Notes under the pieces: model-generated
Told to the model about the DNA's origin: nothing
The model's database searches: none
The model's input: only the letters and a program-made list of their open reading frames with translations
Made by a program: the position numbers and the translations under genes
DNA from: an uncultured Bacillaceae bacterium
GTDB lineage: Bacteria; Bacillota; Bacilli; Bacillales; Caldibacillaceae
Reading direction: 5' to 3'
DNA: 19,658 nucleotides
Assembly (NCBI GenBank): GCA_937951955.1
Contig: CALGAD010000096.1
Location: 1-19,658 of the forward strand
Part shown: positions 1 through 6,727 of the stretch, piece by piece
How the letters are laid out: every line of letters starts with the position of its first letter
Position numbering within the stretch: position 1 is the first letter of the stretch

Positions 1-38
1 AAGAAACCTTAGATTTGTCGCTGATTATATGATATTTT

Positions 39-52
39 TTGTATTAATACAA
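39..52. repeat. 14-bp perfect palindrome at the left edge
   Basis: TTGTATTAATACAA is a perfect AT-rich palindrome just beyond the motS terminator. It could be an operator or part of a hairpin for a gene left of the window, or chance in AT-rich DNA. The context is cut off by the window edge. Confidence 0.3.
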
Positions 53-65
53 TATTAAATAAATA

Positions 66-98
66 GAAAAAGTCCAATTCACTATGGAATTGGACTTT
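66..98 (-). terminator. Intrinsic terminator of the ccpA-motP-motS run
   Basis: A perfect 12-bp stem (arms 69-80 and 87-98) encloses a 6-nt loop. Read on the minus strand it is followed by a run of five T. The plus-strand side has no T-run, so it works for minus-strand transcripts. It lies about 130 nt past the motS stop with no other gene between. Confidence 0.85.
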
Positions 99-228
99 CA
101 CTGCCTTTCTATTTACTTATTTTCCTCTAAACCAAACATAATATCACACTAGTCATTGTGCAAACATACGGTTCTATTATTCAATGCGCTTTACTTATCA
201 ATTTTAAAGATTATTTGAAGGACTGTTT

Positions 229-987
229 CTATCCTTCTATAGAATCACCGTTGTTTTGTTCCGGATCTTGTTCCAAAATGACGATTTCGACGCGGCGGTT
301 TTTCGCCCAGTTTTCCGGACCGTCATTCGGTGCTACCGGACGGGTTTCCCCGAAGCCAACTGCCATAAAACGATCCGGATCCAGATCATGTGTATCGATA
401 AAGTAACGAATCACACTACCTGCCCGGGCGGCCGACAGTTCCCAGTTTGAAGGATACACTTCGTTACGAATGGGGCGGCTGTCCGAATGCCCTTCGACCC
501 GGACCATATTCGGCATATCTTTTAAGAGCTGCCCGACCCGGTTGAGTACCGGTTTCGCTTCATCCAAAACGATAGCCTCTGCCGTATTAAATAAAATTTG
601 TTCCGGCAGGACTAAAATAACTCCTTCTTCAGTTCGTGTTGTAGCGACAATATCTTCTAGACCGAGCTGCTGAAGATATTGATTCACTTCTTCATACAAA
701 TAGTCTAAACTCCCTTTATCAGGGGTACCCTCATCCATCGTTCCGTCGACAGCCCCTGAATTTCCCGGGCCTTCGTCAAAAGGAATGACAGATGGATAAA
801 ACTCAAATATATTCCGATTTTGAAAGGAATGTAGAATTGCTTGAAACTTGTGTACATCAACAGTTGATGCGGCAAATATCAGCACGAAAAAAACGAGAAT
901 ATTCGTAATCATATCGGCATAGGTAGTAATCCAATCACCGGAACCGCCACTATTTCGAGGAGGTCTGGATTTGCGATATTTCATCAT
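229..987 (-). CDS. motS: Flagellar stator protein MotS (MotB family)
   Basis: 252 residues, a normal length for MotB-type stator subunits. The product should sit in the cell membrane with MotP as an ion channel that drives flagellar rotation, anchored to peptidoglycan. A short basic N-terminus precedes one membrane helix (about 20-43) carrying the YAD motif, whose D25 is the expected ion-binding aspartate. A periplasmic OmpA-like domain (about 125-240) contains EGHSDSRP and the NRRVEI end motif typical of peptidoglycan binding. The ATG at 987 lies 4 nt after the motP stop and uses an AGGAGG inside the end of motP, so the two are translationally linked. A second ATG follows directly. Sodium use is inferred from the MotPS family and the ccpA-motPS gene order; ion choice is not proven by sequence. 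Confidence 0.92.
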   Translation of the reverse strand: MMKYRKSRPPRNSGGSGDWITTYADMITNILVFFVLIFAASTVDVHKFQAILHSFQNRNIFEFYPSVIPFDEGPGNSGAVDGTMDEGTPDKGSLDYLYEEVNQYLQQLGLEDIVATTRTEEGVILVLPEQILFNTAEAIVLDEAKPVLNRVGQLLKDMPNMVRVEGHSDSRPIRNEVYPSNWELSAARAGSVIRYFIDTHDLDPDRFMAVGFGETRPVAPNDGPENWAKNRRVEIVILEQDPEQNNGDSIEG

Positions 988-991
988 TTCC

Positions 992-1801
992 TTAAACCTC
1001 CTCTTCTACATTACGATTCTCATAGTCTACCTTTTCCTTATCCGATAAGAAGACCGTTAATTTTTCCTCCAATAGCTTCGGATTTTGTCCGGTTTGAACA
1101 CCGATGATTCCTTCAATTTTAATTTGTTTTAGAAACACTTCCTGTTCCGTTTTTTCTTCTAATTTGGCAGCTGTTGGTAAACAAATCCAGTTGGCAATTA
1201 AAGAACCATACAATGTGGTAATTAATGCGGTGGCCATTTTAGGACCGAGGGTTTCTACATCATGCAGTTCGTTCAGCATTAAAATTAAACCGATTAGCGT
1301 TCCGATCATTCCCCAGGCGGGCGCAAATTGTCCTGCCCGTTCAAAAATGGAGCGATTGGTGCGATGGCGTTCCTCCATGGCAGCAATGTCGGCAGATAAG
1401 ATATCGACGATGACATCGGTCTCCACACCATCGACTGCTAATAAAATTCCCCTTTGAATAAAAGGATCATCGATTTGTTCCACTTCGGCTTCTAGTGAAA
1501 GCAAGCCTTCTCGCCGCGCTTTATCCGATAAGCGCACGAATAACTGGATTAGTTCTGTTACATCTTCCTCTGTTTGATTAAAAGCCTGTTTCAAAACAGA
1601 AAAAAACTTTTTCATAGTTTTTGCAGGAACGCTAATCAATAAAACCGCAAACGTACCACCGATTGTGATAAAAACAGACCGAATATCAATAAATTGTAGA
1701 AACCCTTGAATTCCCTGTCCACTAATTACACCGTAGGCGAAGGCAAGGAATCCACCGAATAGTCCAATTGTTGTTAGTATATCTGTTGTATTTTTTTTCA
1801 T
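992..1801 (-). CDS. motP: Flagellar stator protein MotP (MotA family)
   Basis: 269 residues, typical of MotA/MotP. Four membrane segments are visible: about 8-28, 38-58, 150-172 and 186-206. A large cytoplasmic loop between the second and third contains the charged stretch expected to contact the rotor (for example RLSDKARREG). The segment APAWGMIGTLIG and the following ATALITTLYGSLIANW are characteristic of the MotA/ExbB-type channel. The start is ATG at 1801 after GGGAGAGGTAAC. It lies 61 nt downstream of ccpA on the same strand with no clear separate promoter, so transcription probably runs through from ccpA. An imperfect stem-loop lies in that gap. The C-terminal tail is acidic and ends with the Shine-Dalgarno for motS. 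Confidence 0.92.
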   Translation of the reverse strand: MKKNTTDILTTIGLFGGFLAFAYGVISGQGIQGFLQFIDIRSVFITIGGTFAVLLISVPAKTMKKFFSVLKQAFNQTEEDVTELIQLFVRLSDKARREGLLSLEAEVEQIDDPFIQRGILLAVDGVETDVIVDILSADIAAMEERHRTNRSIFERAGQFAPAWGMIGTLIGLILMLNELHDVETLGPKMATALITTLYGSLIANWICLPTAAKLEEKTEQEVFLKQIKIEGIIGVQTGQNPKLLEEKLTVFLSDKEKVDYENRNVEEEV

Positions 1802-1818
1802 GTTACCTCTCCCGCACT

Positions 1819-1851
1819 ATATAAGGAAAATATTTTTCTCTCCCTTTATAT
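1819..1851 (-). promoter_or_regulatory. Imperfect stem-loop between ccpA and motP
   Basis: On the minus strand ATATAAAGG (1851-1843) can pair with CCTTATAT (1826-1819), with one bulged A. An inner GAAAA/TTTTC pairing is also possible. No T-run follows, so it is not a standard terminator. An intergenic stem-loop in the ccpA-motPS operon of B. subtilis has been reported to limit motPS expression; this may be the counterpart. Confidence 0.4.
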
Positions 1852-1862
1852 CGGAACGTTAC

Positions 1863-2864
1863 TTATTTTGTTGAGTTCCGAATTTCCATTCTGTGCGGTA
1901 AAATGACAACTCGATCGGTAACTTCTTCATTATTCATAAATTTCGTTAATAAACGCATGGCCACGGCACCGATATCATAAAGGGGTTGAACGATGGAAGT
2001 TAACTGCGGGCGGACCATTAACGATAGTCTCGTATTATCGGTAGAAATAATCTCGACATCATTCGGAATATTGTAGCCATTATCTTGCAGTCCATGGACA
2101 ACACCAAGAGCCATTTCGTCCGTTCCTACAGTAATCGCCGTCGGTTTTTCTTCTAACTCTAAAAGTTTTTCCACACATTCGATTCCAGATTCATAAGTAT
2201 AGTCGCCTTCCACAACATATTCTTCGTTAAAGGCAATACCAGCTTCCTCTAACGCTCTTTTATACCCGGCTAATTTCTTCACGGAGTTGATCGGTTCTTG
2301 TAATGGACCGGTGACAAAAGCGATATGTTTATGTCCTTTATCGATGAAAAACTTCGTCGTTTCATAACTAGCTTTTTCATAGTCAATATTGACGGAAGGA
2401 ATTTTACCAGATTTTTCGATCGAACCGGCAAGAACGATAGGAACTTGCGATTTTTCAAATTCTTTAACATGTTCTTCCGTAATATTGCCGCTCATAAACA
2501 CAATTCCATCGACTTGCTTGCCCAACATCGTGTTTAATAAATGAAATTCCTTCTCTTTGTTCTGATCCGAGTTGGATAAAAGGATGTTGTATTTATACAT
2601 CGTGGCGATATCTTCAATACCGCGTGCTAATTCGGCAAAATACGTGTTGGAAATATCAGGGATAATCACACCGACCGTCGTTGTTTTCTTGCTGGCAAGT
2701 CCTCTTGCAACAGCATTCGGACGGTAACCGAGGCGATCAATTACTTCCTGTACTTTTTTCCGTGTTGCCGGTTTTACATTTGGGTTCCCATTGACAACCC
2801 GGGAAACCGTCGCCATAGAAACATTGGCTTCCCTTGCAACATCATAGATTGTAACATTATTCAC
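1863..2864 (-). CDS. ccpA: Catabolite control protein A (LacI/GalR family)
   Basis: 333 residues, almost identical in length and pattern to Bacillus CcpA. This is the main regulator of carbon catabolite repression; with HPr phosphorylated at Ser46 it binds cre sites to repress or activate many genes. Visible parts are a helix-turn-helix (about 4-24, TIYDVAREANVSMATVSRVV), a hinge helix (PNAVARGLASKK, about 49-60) and the periplasmic-binding-protein-like core with motifs such as ELARGIEDIA and DNTRLSLMVRPQL. The start is GTG at 2864, preceded by AAAGGAGATG about 11 nt upstream; the N-terminus MNNVTIYDV matches the family start, so no other start is needed. It is followed by motP and motS on the same strand. 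The aroA gene usual upstream in B. subtilis is not there. Confidence 0.97.
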   Translation of the reverse strand: MNNVTIYDVAREANVSMATVSRVVNGNPNVKPATRKKVQEVIDRLGYRPNAVARGLASKKTTTVGVIIPDISNTYFAELARGIEDIATMYKYNILLSNSDQNKEKEFHLLNTMLGKQVDGIVFMSGNITEEHVKEFEKSQVPIVLAGSIEKSGKIPSVNIDYEKASYETTKFFIDKGHKHIAFVTGPLQEPINSVKKLAGYKRALEEAGIAFNEEYVVEGDYTYESGIECVEKLLELEEKPTAITVGTDEMALGVVHGLQDNGYNIPNDVEIISTDNTRLSLMVRPQLTSIVQPLYDIGAVAMRLLTKFMNNEEVTDRVVILPHRMEIRNSTK

Positions 2865-2919
2865 TTTTCCGACATCTCCTTTTTCATTATAGTTTCATTT
2901 CATTCATTATTTTTTACGC

Positions 2920-2947
2920 AGGATAAAAAAACAAACCCTAAGGTCAA
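2920..2947 (-). promoter_or_regulatory. Candidate sigma-A promoter of ccpA
   Basis: On the minus strand TTGACC (2947-2942) is separated by 16 nt from TATCCT (2925-2920), 5/6 and 4/6 matches to the sigma-A boxes. This gives a leader of about 50 nt. A perfect TATAAT at 2891-2886 lies too close to the Shine-Dalgarno and lacks a -35 box. Confidence 0.5.
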
Positions 2948-2961
2948 GATTACTGAATTTC

Positions 2962-2994
2962 AAAAAATCCCTTTTGCTCTGCGAACAAAAGGGA
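2962..2994 (-). terminator. Terminator-like hairpin upstream of ccpA, no gene feeding it
   Basis: A perfect 9-bp stem TCCCTTTTG/CAAAAGGGA (arms 2968-2976 and 2986-2994) with a 9-nt loop is followed on the minus strand by six T (2967-2962). It ends just upstream of the ccpA -35 box. The next gene rightwards is on the plus strand, so there is no minus-strand gene for it to end. Confidence 0.7.
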
Positions 2995-3226
2995 AACTTT
3001 AATAAATCAAGTTCGTTTAAAATCGCTCATTTCCCATGATAAAATTTTGCTGCAAAAGGAAATAACACCACAGTATATCTTTATATTGCCCAAAAAATAT
3101 GATATCTTCAAATCGAATGAAGGAAACAAGAATCTTTTTATATAGTTATTATAAAAGATTTATCAGGCAATGTCACTAGTATACATCGGTTTTTCAATAT
3201 TTGCGACATGTTTGAAAGCAGGTGTA

Positions 3227-5389
3227 ATGATGAATAATGAAAATTTGCTATTTGCTTTGGATATCGGTACCCGTTCCATTGTAGGCGTCATGTTAAAGAA
3301 GAAGGAAGACAGGATTATTGTTGAAAAAATCATATCCCGGGAACATAGTAATCGGGCGATGATTGACGGACAGATTCATGATATCGCTGCCGTATCCAAG
3401 TTGATATCCAAAGTAAAAGAAGAGATGGAGTCTTTATACGGACCACTGAATCGGGTTTATGTTGCTGCTGCCGGAAGATCATTGAAAACGGTCCAGGCAA
3501 AAGAAACTATTGCCCTTCACGGTAAACAGATTGAAACAAAAGATATCACGCATCTGGAGCTGATAGCGGTACAAAAGGCGCAAAAGACCGTCGTTCAAGA
3601 AAATAAGGGATTGGAAACGGATTATTTTTGTGTCGGTTACTCCGTGCTCTACTATTATTTGGACGGTGACATCATAGGAAATCCCCTTGATCAGAGAGGT
3701 ACTGAATTTTCAGTAGAAATTATTGCCACCTTTTTACCGAAAATCGTCATCGATTCACTCGATACGGCAATTAGACAAAGCGGATTAGAAATTGCCGGTC
3801 TGACACTGGAACCGATTGCCGCTATCGAGCTGCTAATTCCGGATACGATGCGGCGGTTAAATATCGCTTTAGTCGATATCGGCGCAGGAACATCGGATAT
3901 TGCAGTCACATCAAAAGGAACGGTTATTAATTACGGAATGGTACCGGTAGCCGGAGATGAAATTACGGAAGCAGTGAGCGATCAATATATACTCGATTTC
4001 CCCGTAGCAGAACGGATTAAAAGAGAAGCAACCGTAAACGATACGGTCACCTTCACGGATATTTTAGGCTTTCAACAGGAAGTAGCAAGAGATGACCTGG
4101 TACAAAATATAAAACCAGCTGTGGAAAAATTAGCCCGGCAAATCGCTCAAGAAATTATGCGAATTAATTCCTTGAAAACACCACAAGCGGTGATGTTAAT
4201 CGGCGGCGGAAGTTTAAGCCCGGGTTTGGCAGATGCGCTGGCCCAGGAACTGAAATTACCGGCCAATCGGGTTGCGGTCCAATCCACCCGTTCCATTCCC
4301 AATTTATCTTTTATAGATGATATTGAAGCAAGTCCTGATCTTATCACACCGGTCAGCATTGGACTGAGCGCCAGTAAAAACCCACTTCATTATAAAACCG
4401 TATATGTGAACGATATTCCCGTTAGACATTTCGAAGTAAAACCGGCCACCGTTGGTGATAGTCTGCTCACAGCGGGAATCCAGATGAACAAATTATATGG
4501 CAAACCGGGATTGGCAAAGATTATCACGGTGAATGGAAAAACAGTTACTATTCCAGGGAGTTTTGGCACTCCCCCCGTATTAATGAAAAACGGCGAACCG
4601 GCATCATTCGATGATTTGATACACGATGGTGATAAAATTACCGTAAAAAAAGGTAATGACGGAAAAGAAGCCACGCTCACTTTATATGAATTGCTTGATG
4701 CGCCTCGATCCATTCAAGTAACGATTAATGAGCAACACTATGTGATTAATCCAACATTTTTTGTCAATGGCAAACAAGTGGATGGGGATTATATCGTTCG
4801 AGATCGGGATAAAATCGAATGGACTTCTGTACATACTGTAAAAGATATTTTGGTGACCTTGAACCTGGCACCGCTGGAAGATTTCCAGCCCTTCACTATT
4901 ACGATCAATGACCAAAAAATCACCGTTCCGGAATTTTCAGGTAAAATCAGCCGCAATAACGAAGAAATCGACCTGAATGCAGCTGTTTTTTCTGGAGATA
5001 TGCTAGAAATCAAAAGTCGAACGATTCCTACCGTAGCCGATTTAGCCAGAAATCAAGGCTGGAATCTGTATGCCACCTGTCCCGTTACTTTCAACGGTGA
5101 ACCCGTCACATTAACAAAACCGTTACTGCAAATCTATCGCGGAGGCAAAGCATTACAAGAAACAGATCAAATTTTCAATGGGGATATTTTAATCGTAGAA
5201 CGGCAAATGCCACAACCGTTTATTTTTCAGGACGTTTTCAAATTTGTTTCCTATCACCCACCTTCTGCAATGAGCGGCACTTATCAGCTCATGATTAACG
5301 GTACTCCGGCAACCTTTCACGAAGTCCTTTCGCCGGGAGATGAACTGGAAATTCGCTGGGTGAACAATCGGACGACTCTTCCTCGTTAA
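3227..5389 (+). CDS. FtsA-like actin-fold ATPase with five C-terminal NG...GD repeats
   Basis: 720 residues, much longer than standard FtsA (about 420-440). The N-terminal part (about 5-390) is an FtsA/PilM-type actin fold: phosphate-1 motif ALDIGTRS (about 10-17), an SHS2-like segment carrying YVAAAGRS, phosphate-2 VDIGAGTSD (216-224) and adenosine motif LIGGGSLSPG (324-333). After about residue 420 come five modules that each run from an (I/V)N or FNG strand to a GD-x-(I/L)-x-(I/V) ending, at about 433-475, 497-533, 557-597, 620-660 and 687-711. They look like small beta-grasp folds, but that is inference. The usual C-terminal amphipathic helix of FtsA is absent; the protein ends WVNNRTTLPR. 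Start: ATG at 3227, or 3230, after AGGTG; an upstream in-frame ATG at 3170 has no good ribosome binding site. It is not the ftsA paired with ftsZ. Its role is unknown; division or envelope scaffolding is a guess. Confidence 0.85.
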   Translation: MMNNENLLFALDIGTRSIVGVMLKKKEDRIIVEKIISREHSNRAMIDGQIHDIAAVSKLISKVKEEMESLYGPLNRVYVAAAGRSLKTVQAKETIALHGKQIETKDITHLELIAVQKAQKTVVQENKGLETDYFCVGYSVLYYYLDGDIIGNPLDQRGTEFSVEIIATFLPKIVIDSLDTAIRQSGLEIAGLTLEPIAAIELLIPDTMRRLNIALVDIGAGTSDIAVTSKGTVINYGMVPVAGDEITEAVSDQYILDFPVAERIKREATVNDTVTFTDILGFQQEVARDDLVQNIKPAVEKLARQIAQEIMRINSLKTPQAVMLIGGGSLSPGLADALAQELKLPANRVAVQSTRSIPNLSFIDDIEASPDLITPVSIGLSASKNPLHYKTVYVNDIPVRHFEVKPATVGDSLLTAGIQMNKLYGKPGLAKIITVNGKTVTIPGSFGTPPVLMKNGEPASFDDLIHDGDKITVKKGNDGKEATLTLYELLDAPRSIQVTINEQHYVINPTFFVNGKQVDGDYIVRDRDKIEWTSVHTVKDILVTLNLAPLEDFQPFTITINDQKITVPEFSGKISRNNEEIDLNAAVFSGDMLEIKSRTIPTVADLARNQGWNLYATCPVTFNGEPVTLTKPLLQIYRGGKALQETDQIFNGDILIVERQMPQPFIFQDVFKFVSYHPPSAMSGTYQLMINGTPATFHEVLSPGDELEIRWVNNRTTLPR

Positions 5390-5393
5390 CAAG

Positions 5394-5419
5394 GCAAGGT
5401 CAGGGACCTTGCTTTTTTT
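5394..5419 (+). terminator. Terminator of the FtsA-like gene
   Basis: A perfect 8-bp stem GCAAGGTC/GACCTTGC with a 3-nt loop is followed by seven T. It starts 4 nt after the stop codon. Confidence 0.95.
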
Positions 5420-5606
5420 ATTTCTCATTTCCACGGATGCGGCAGAAAATTCTGGACAATGTATTCCGAACGATCTACTCAGGGCACGTATTCATCACAA
5501 TACTCCTGAAAAAACACGTATTTTGGATGATGTTATTTTTCACACGAGTAACGTATCGTATCAACGAATGTTTTTTATTTAAAATATACATTTTCAGGAG
5601 GAACAG

Positions 5607-6677
5607 ATGGCAAAGAACAAACTTCATGTGATTTTCTTCATGATATTACTCGGGTTTTTGCTTTTGCTAACTGGTTGTGGAATGTTGAAAGAGGCTGTCC
5701 GGGAAGCTGCCGAGGAGAATGCTGAGCAGGCAACGAATGAGGAAGCAGAAGAAGAACAGACTGTTGGTGAAGAAGAAAACTCGCAAATTCCAGATGATGA
5801 TACATTAATTTCCGTGATTGAAAACAATGCCCAAGCCTTTGCTGCAGGTGATATCGAGGCCTATATGGCGACCATCCATCCAGAATCCCCTTTGTATGAA
5901 TCGACAAGGGAAACGGTGCAAGCCATTTTGGAAACTTACCAAATAAATGTGATCCTCTCGGATTTAGAAGTTGTCGAAAAATCGGAAACGGAGGCAAAAG
6001 TCAAGTTCACCCAATTTTCAGCGAAAGTAGCAGGTCCGGACGATTATCTCGACAATTCCATCAAAGGTTATCATATATTGCAGCCTGATGGTGACGAATG
6101 GAAAATTTATCATTCTGAAATGGAAGATTTTGTGTATCTCCAGACTTTTGATTTGAACAATCAACAGCAAAATGTGGACATAAATGAAGAGATGATCGAT
6201 GTCATTGCCCAGTCCCAATTCTTTTCAAAAATTGAAAATCTCGATTTTGTCATTGATGATCGCAACTGGAAGCTGGATTACTATGATGAAAACCACGATT
6301 CACTCATTGCAGAATTCGTTCTTGAAAACGAATCGGTATTCGCTTGGAGTGAACTGTACACGATTCATTTCTTTCAAGATTTCAAGACAGACGTTGGCGG
6401 CATTAGTGGCTATATAAAACAGATGGAGTATTTACTCCATGAAGAAATAGAAGGTGATTTAGTTTTTAATAGCTGGGAGATTGGTGAAACAGAAGGGTTT
6501 TATGAATTTATCGTTGCCAACGATCCGATCCAGGATGATCAGCACGAATTGGCGCGGGTTTTCGCCCATGGTAATGATATATATCTTGTCCGCTATACGA
6601 TTATTGGCGAACCCCTCGATGATGCTACGCGGGAGTTTTGGATTAATCAATTAACAAAAGCTACGGTCATGCAATAA
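5607..6677 (+). CDS. Lipoprotein with NTF2-like N-terminal domain, unknown function
   Basis: 356 residues, start ATG at 5607 with AGGAGG four nt upstream. A classic lipoprotein signal peptide is present: KNK, a hydrophobic stretch, and the lipobox L-T-G-C with the lipidated cysteine at 24, so the product should be anchored on the outer face of the membrane. A low-complexity acidic linker rich in Glu and Ala (about 28-58) follows. Residues about 62-165 (DTLISVIENNAQAFAAGD onward, ending in a GDEWKIYHSE strand) resemble the NTF2/SnoaL-like fold seen in many Bacillus lipoproteins. The rest (about 190-356) has no motif I recognise. A strong terminator separates it from the FtsA-like gene, so it likely has its own promoter; I could not pick one out in the 187-nt gap. 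Confidence 0.85.
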   Translation: MAKNKLHVIFFMILLGFLLLLTGCGMLKEAVREAAEENAEQATNEEAEEEQTVGEEENSQIPDDDTLISVIENNAQAFAAGDIEAYMATIHPESPLYESTRETVQAILETYQINVILSDLEVVEKSETEAKVKFTQFSAKVAGPDDYLDNSIKGYHILQPDGDEWKIYHSEMEDFVYLQTFDLNNQQQNVDINEEMIDVIAQSQFFSKIENLDFVIDDRNWKLDYYDENHDSLIAEFVLENESVFAWSELYTIHFFQDFKTDVGGISGYIKQMEYLLHEEIEGDLVFNSWEIGETEGFYEFIVANDPIQDDQHELARVFAHGNDIYLVRYTIIGEPLDDATREFWINQLTKATVMQ

Positions 6678-6690
6678 TCATCCGGTAGCT
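6653..6690 (-). terminator. Possible terminator of the Rieske flavoprotein gene
   Basis: On the minus strand AGCTAC (6690-6685) and GTAGCT (6664-6659) can pair, with extra CGG/CCG contacts inside, followed by TTTTGTT. It lies within the 3' end of the convergent lipoprotein gene. The loop is long, so this is weaker than the other terminators. Confidence 0.4.
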
Positions 6691-6698
6691 AAATCTTT

Positions 6699-6727
6699 AG
6701 GCAAGCCAAATTACGGCTTGCCTTTTT
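6699..6727 (+). terminator. Terminator of the 356-residue lipoprotein gene
   Basis: A perfect 9-bp stem AGGCAAGCC/GGCTTGCCT with a 7-nt loop runs into five T. It overlaps the last codons of the convergent minus-strand gene. The minus-strand side lacks a T-run, so it acts on plus transcripts only. Confidence 0.9.

Larger units (their letters stand above)
2865..3226. other. Divergent intergenic region, ccpA / FtsA-like gene
   Basis: This 362-nt gap holds the ccpA promoter and the minus-strand terminator hairpin. The plus-strand promoter for the FtsA-like gene is not certain: an extended -10, TGATAAAAT (3037-3045), has only a poor -35 match. An in-frame ATG at 3170 lies here without a good ribosome binding site. 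No small gene or known riboswitch is seen. Confidence 0.6.

Noticed and set aside
2886..2891. Perfect TATAAT on the minus strand near the ccpA start
   Set aside because: A start about 7 nt further would fall on the Shine-Dalgarno itself, and no -35 box lies at 16-18 nt.
3015..3020. GTTTAA resembling a sigma-B -35 box
   Set aside because: No GGGTAT-like -10 at 12-15 nt downstream.
3170..3226. 19-residue N-terminal extension of the FtsA-like protein
   Set aside because: The ATG at 3170 lacks a ribosome site, and the family begins directly at the ATPase strand LLFALDIG; the ATG at 3227 fits better.
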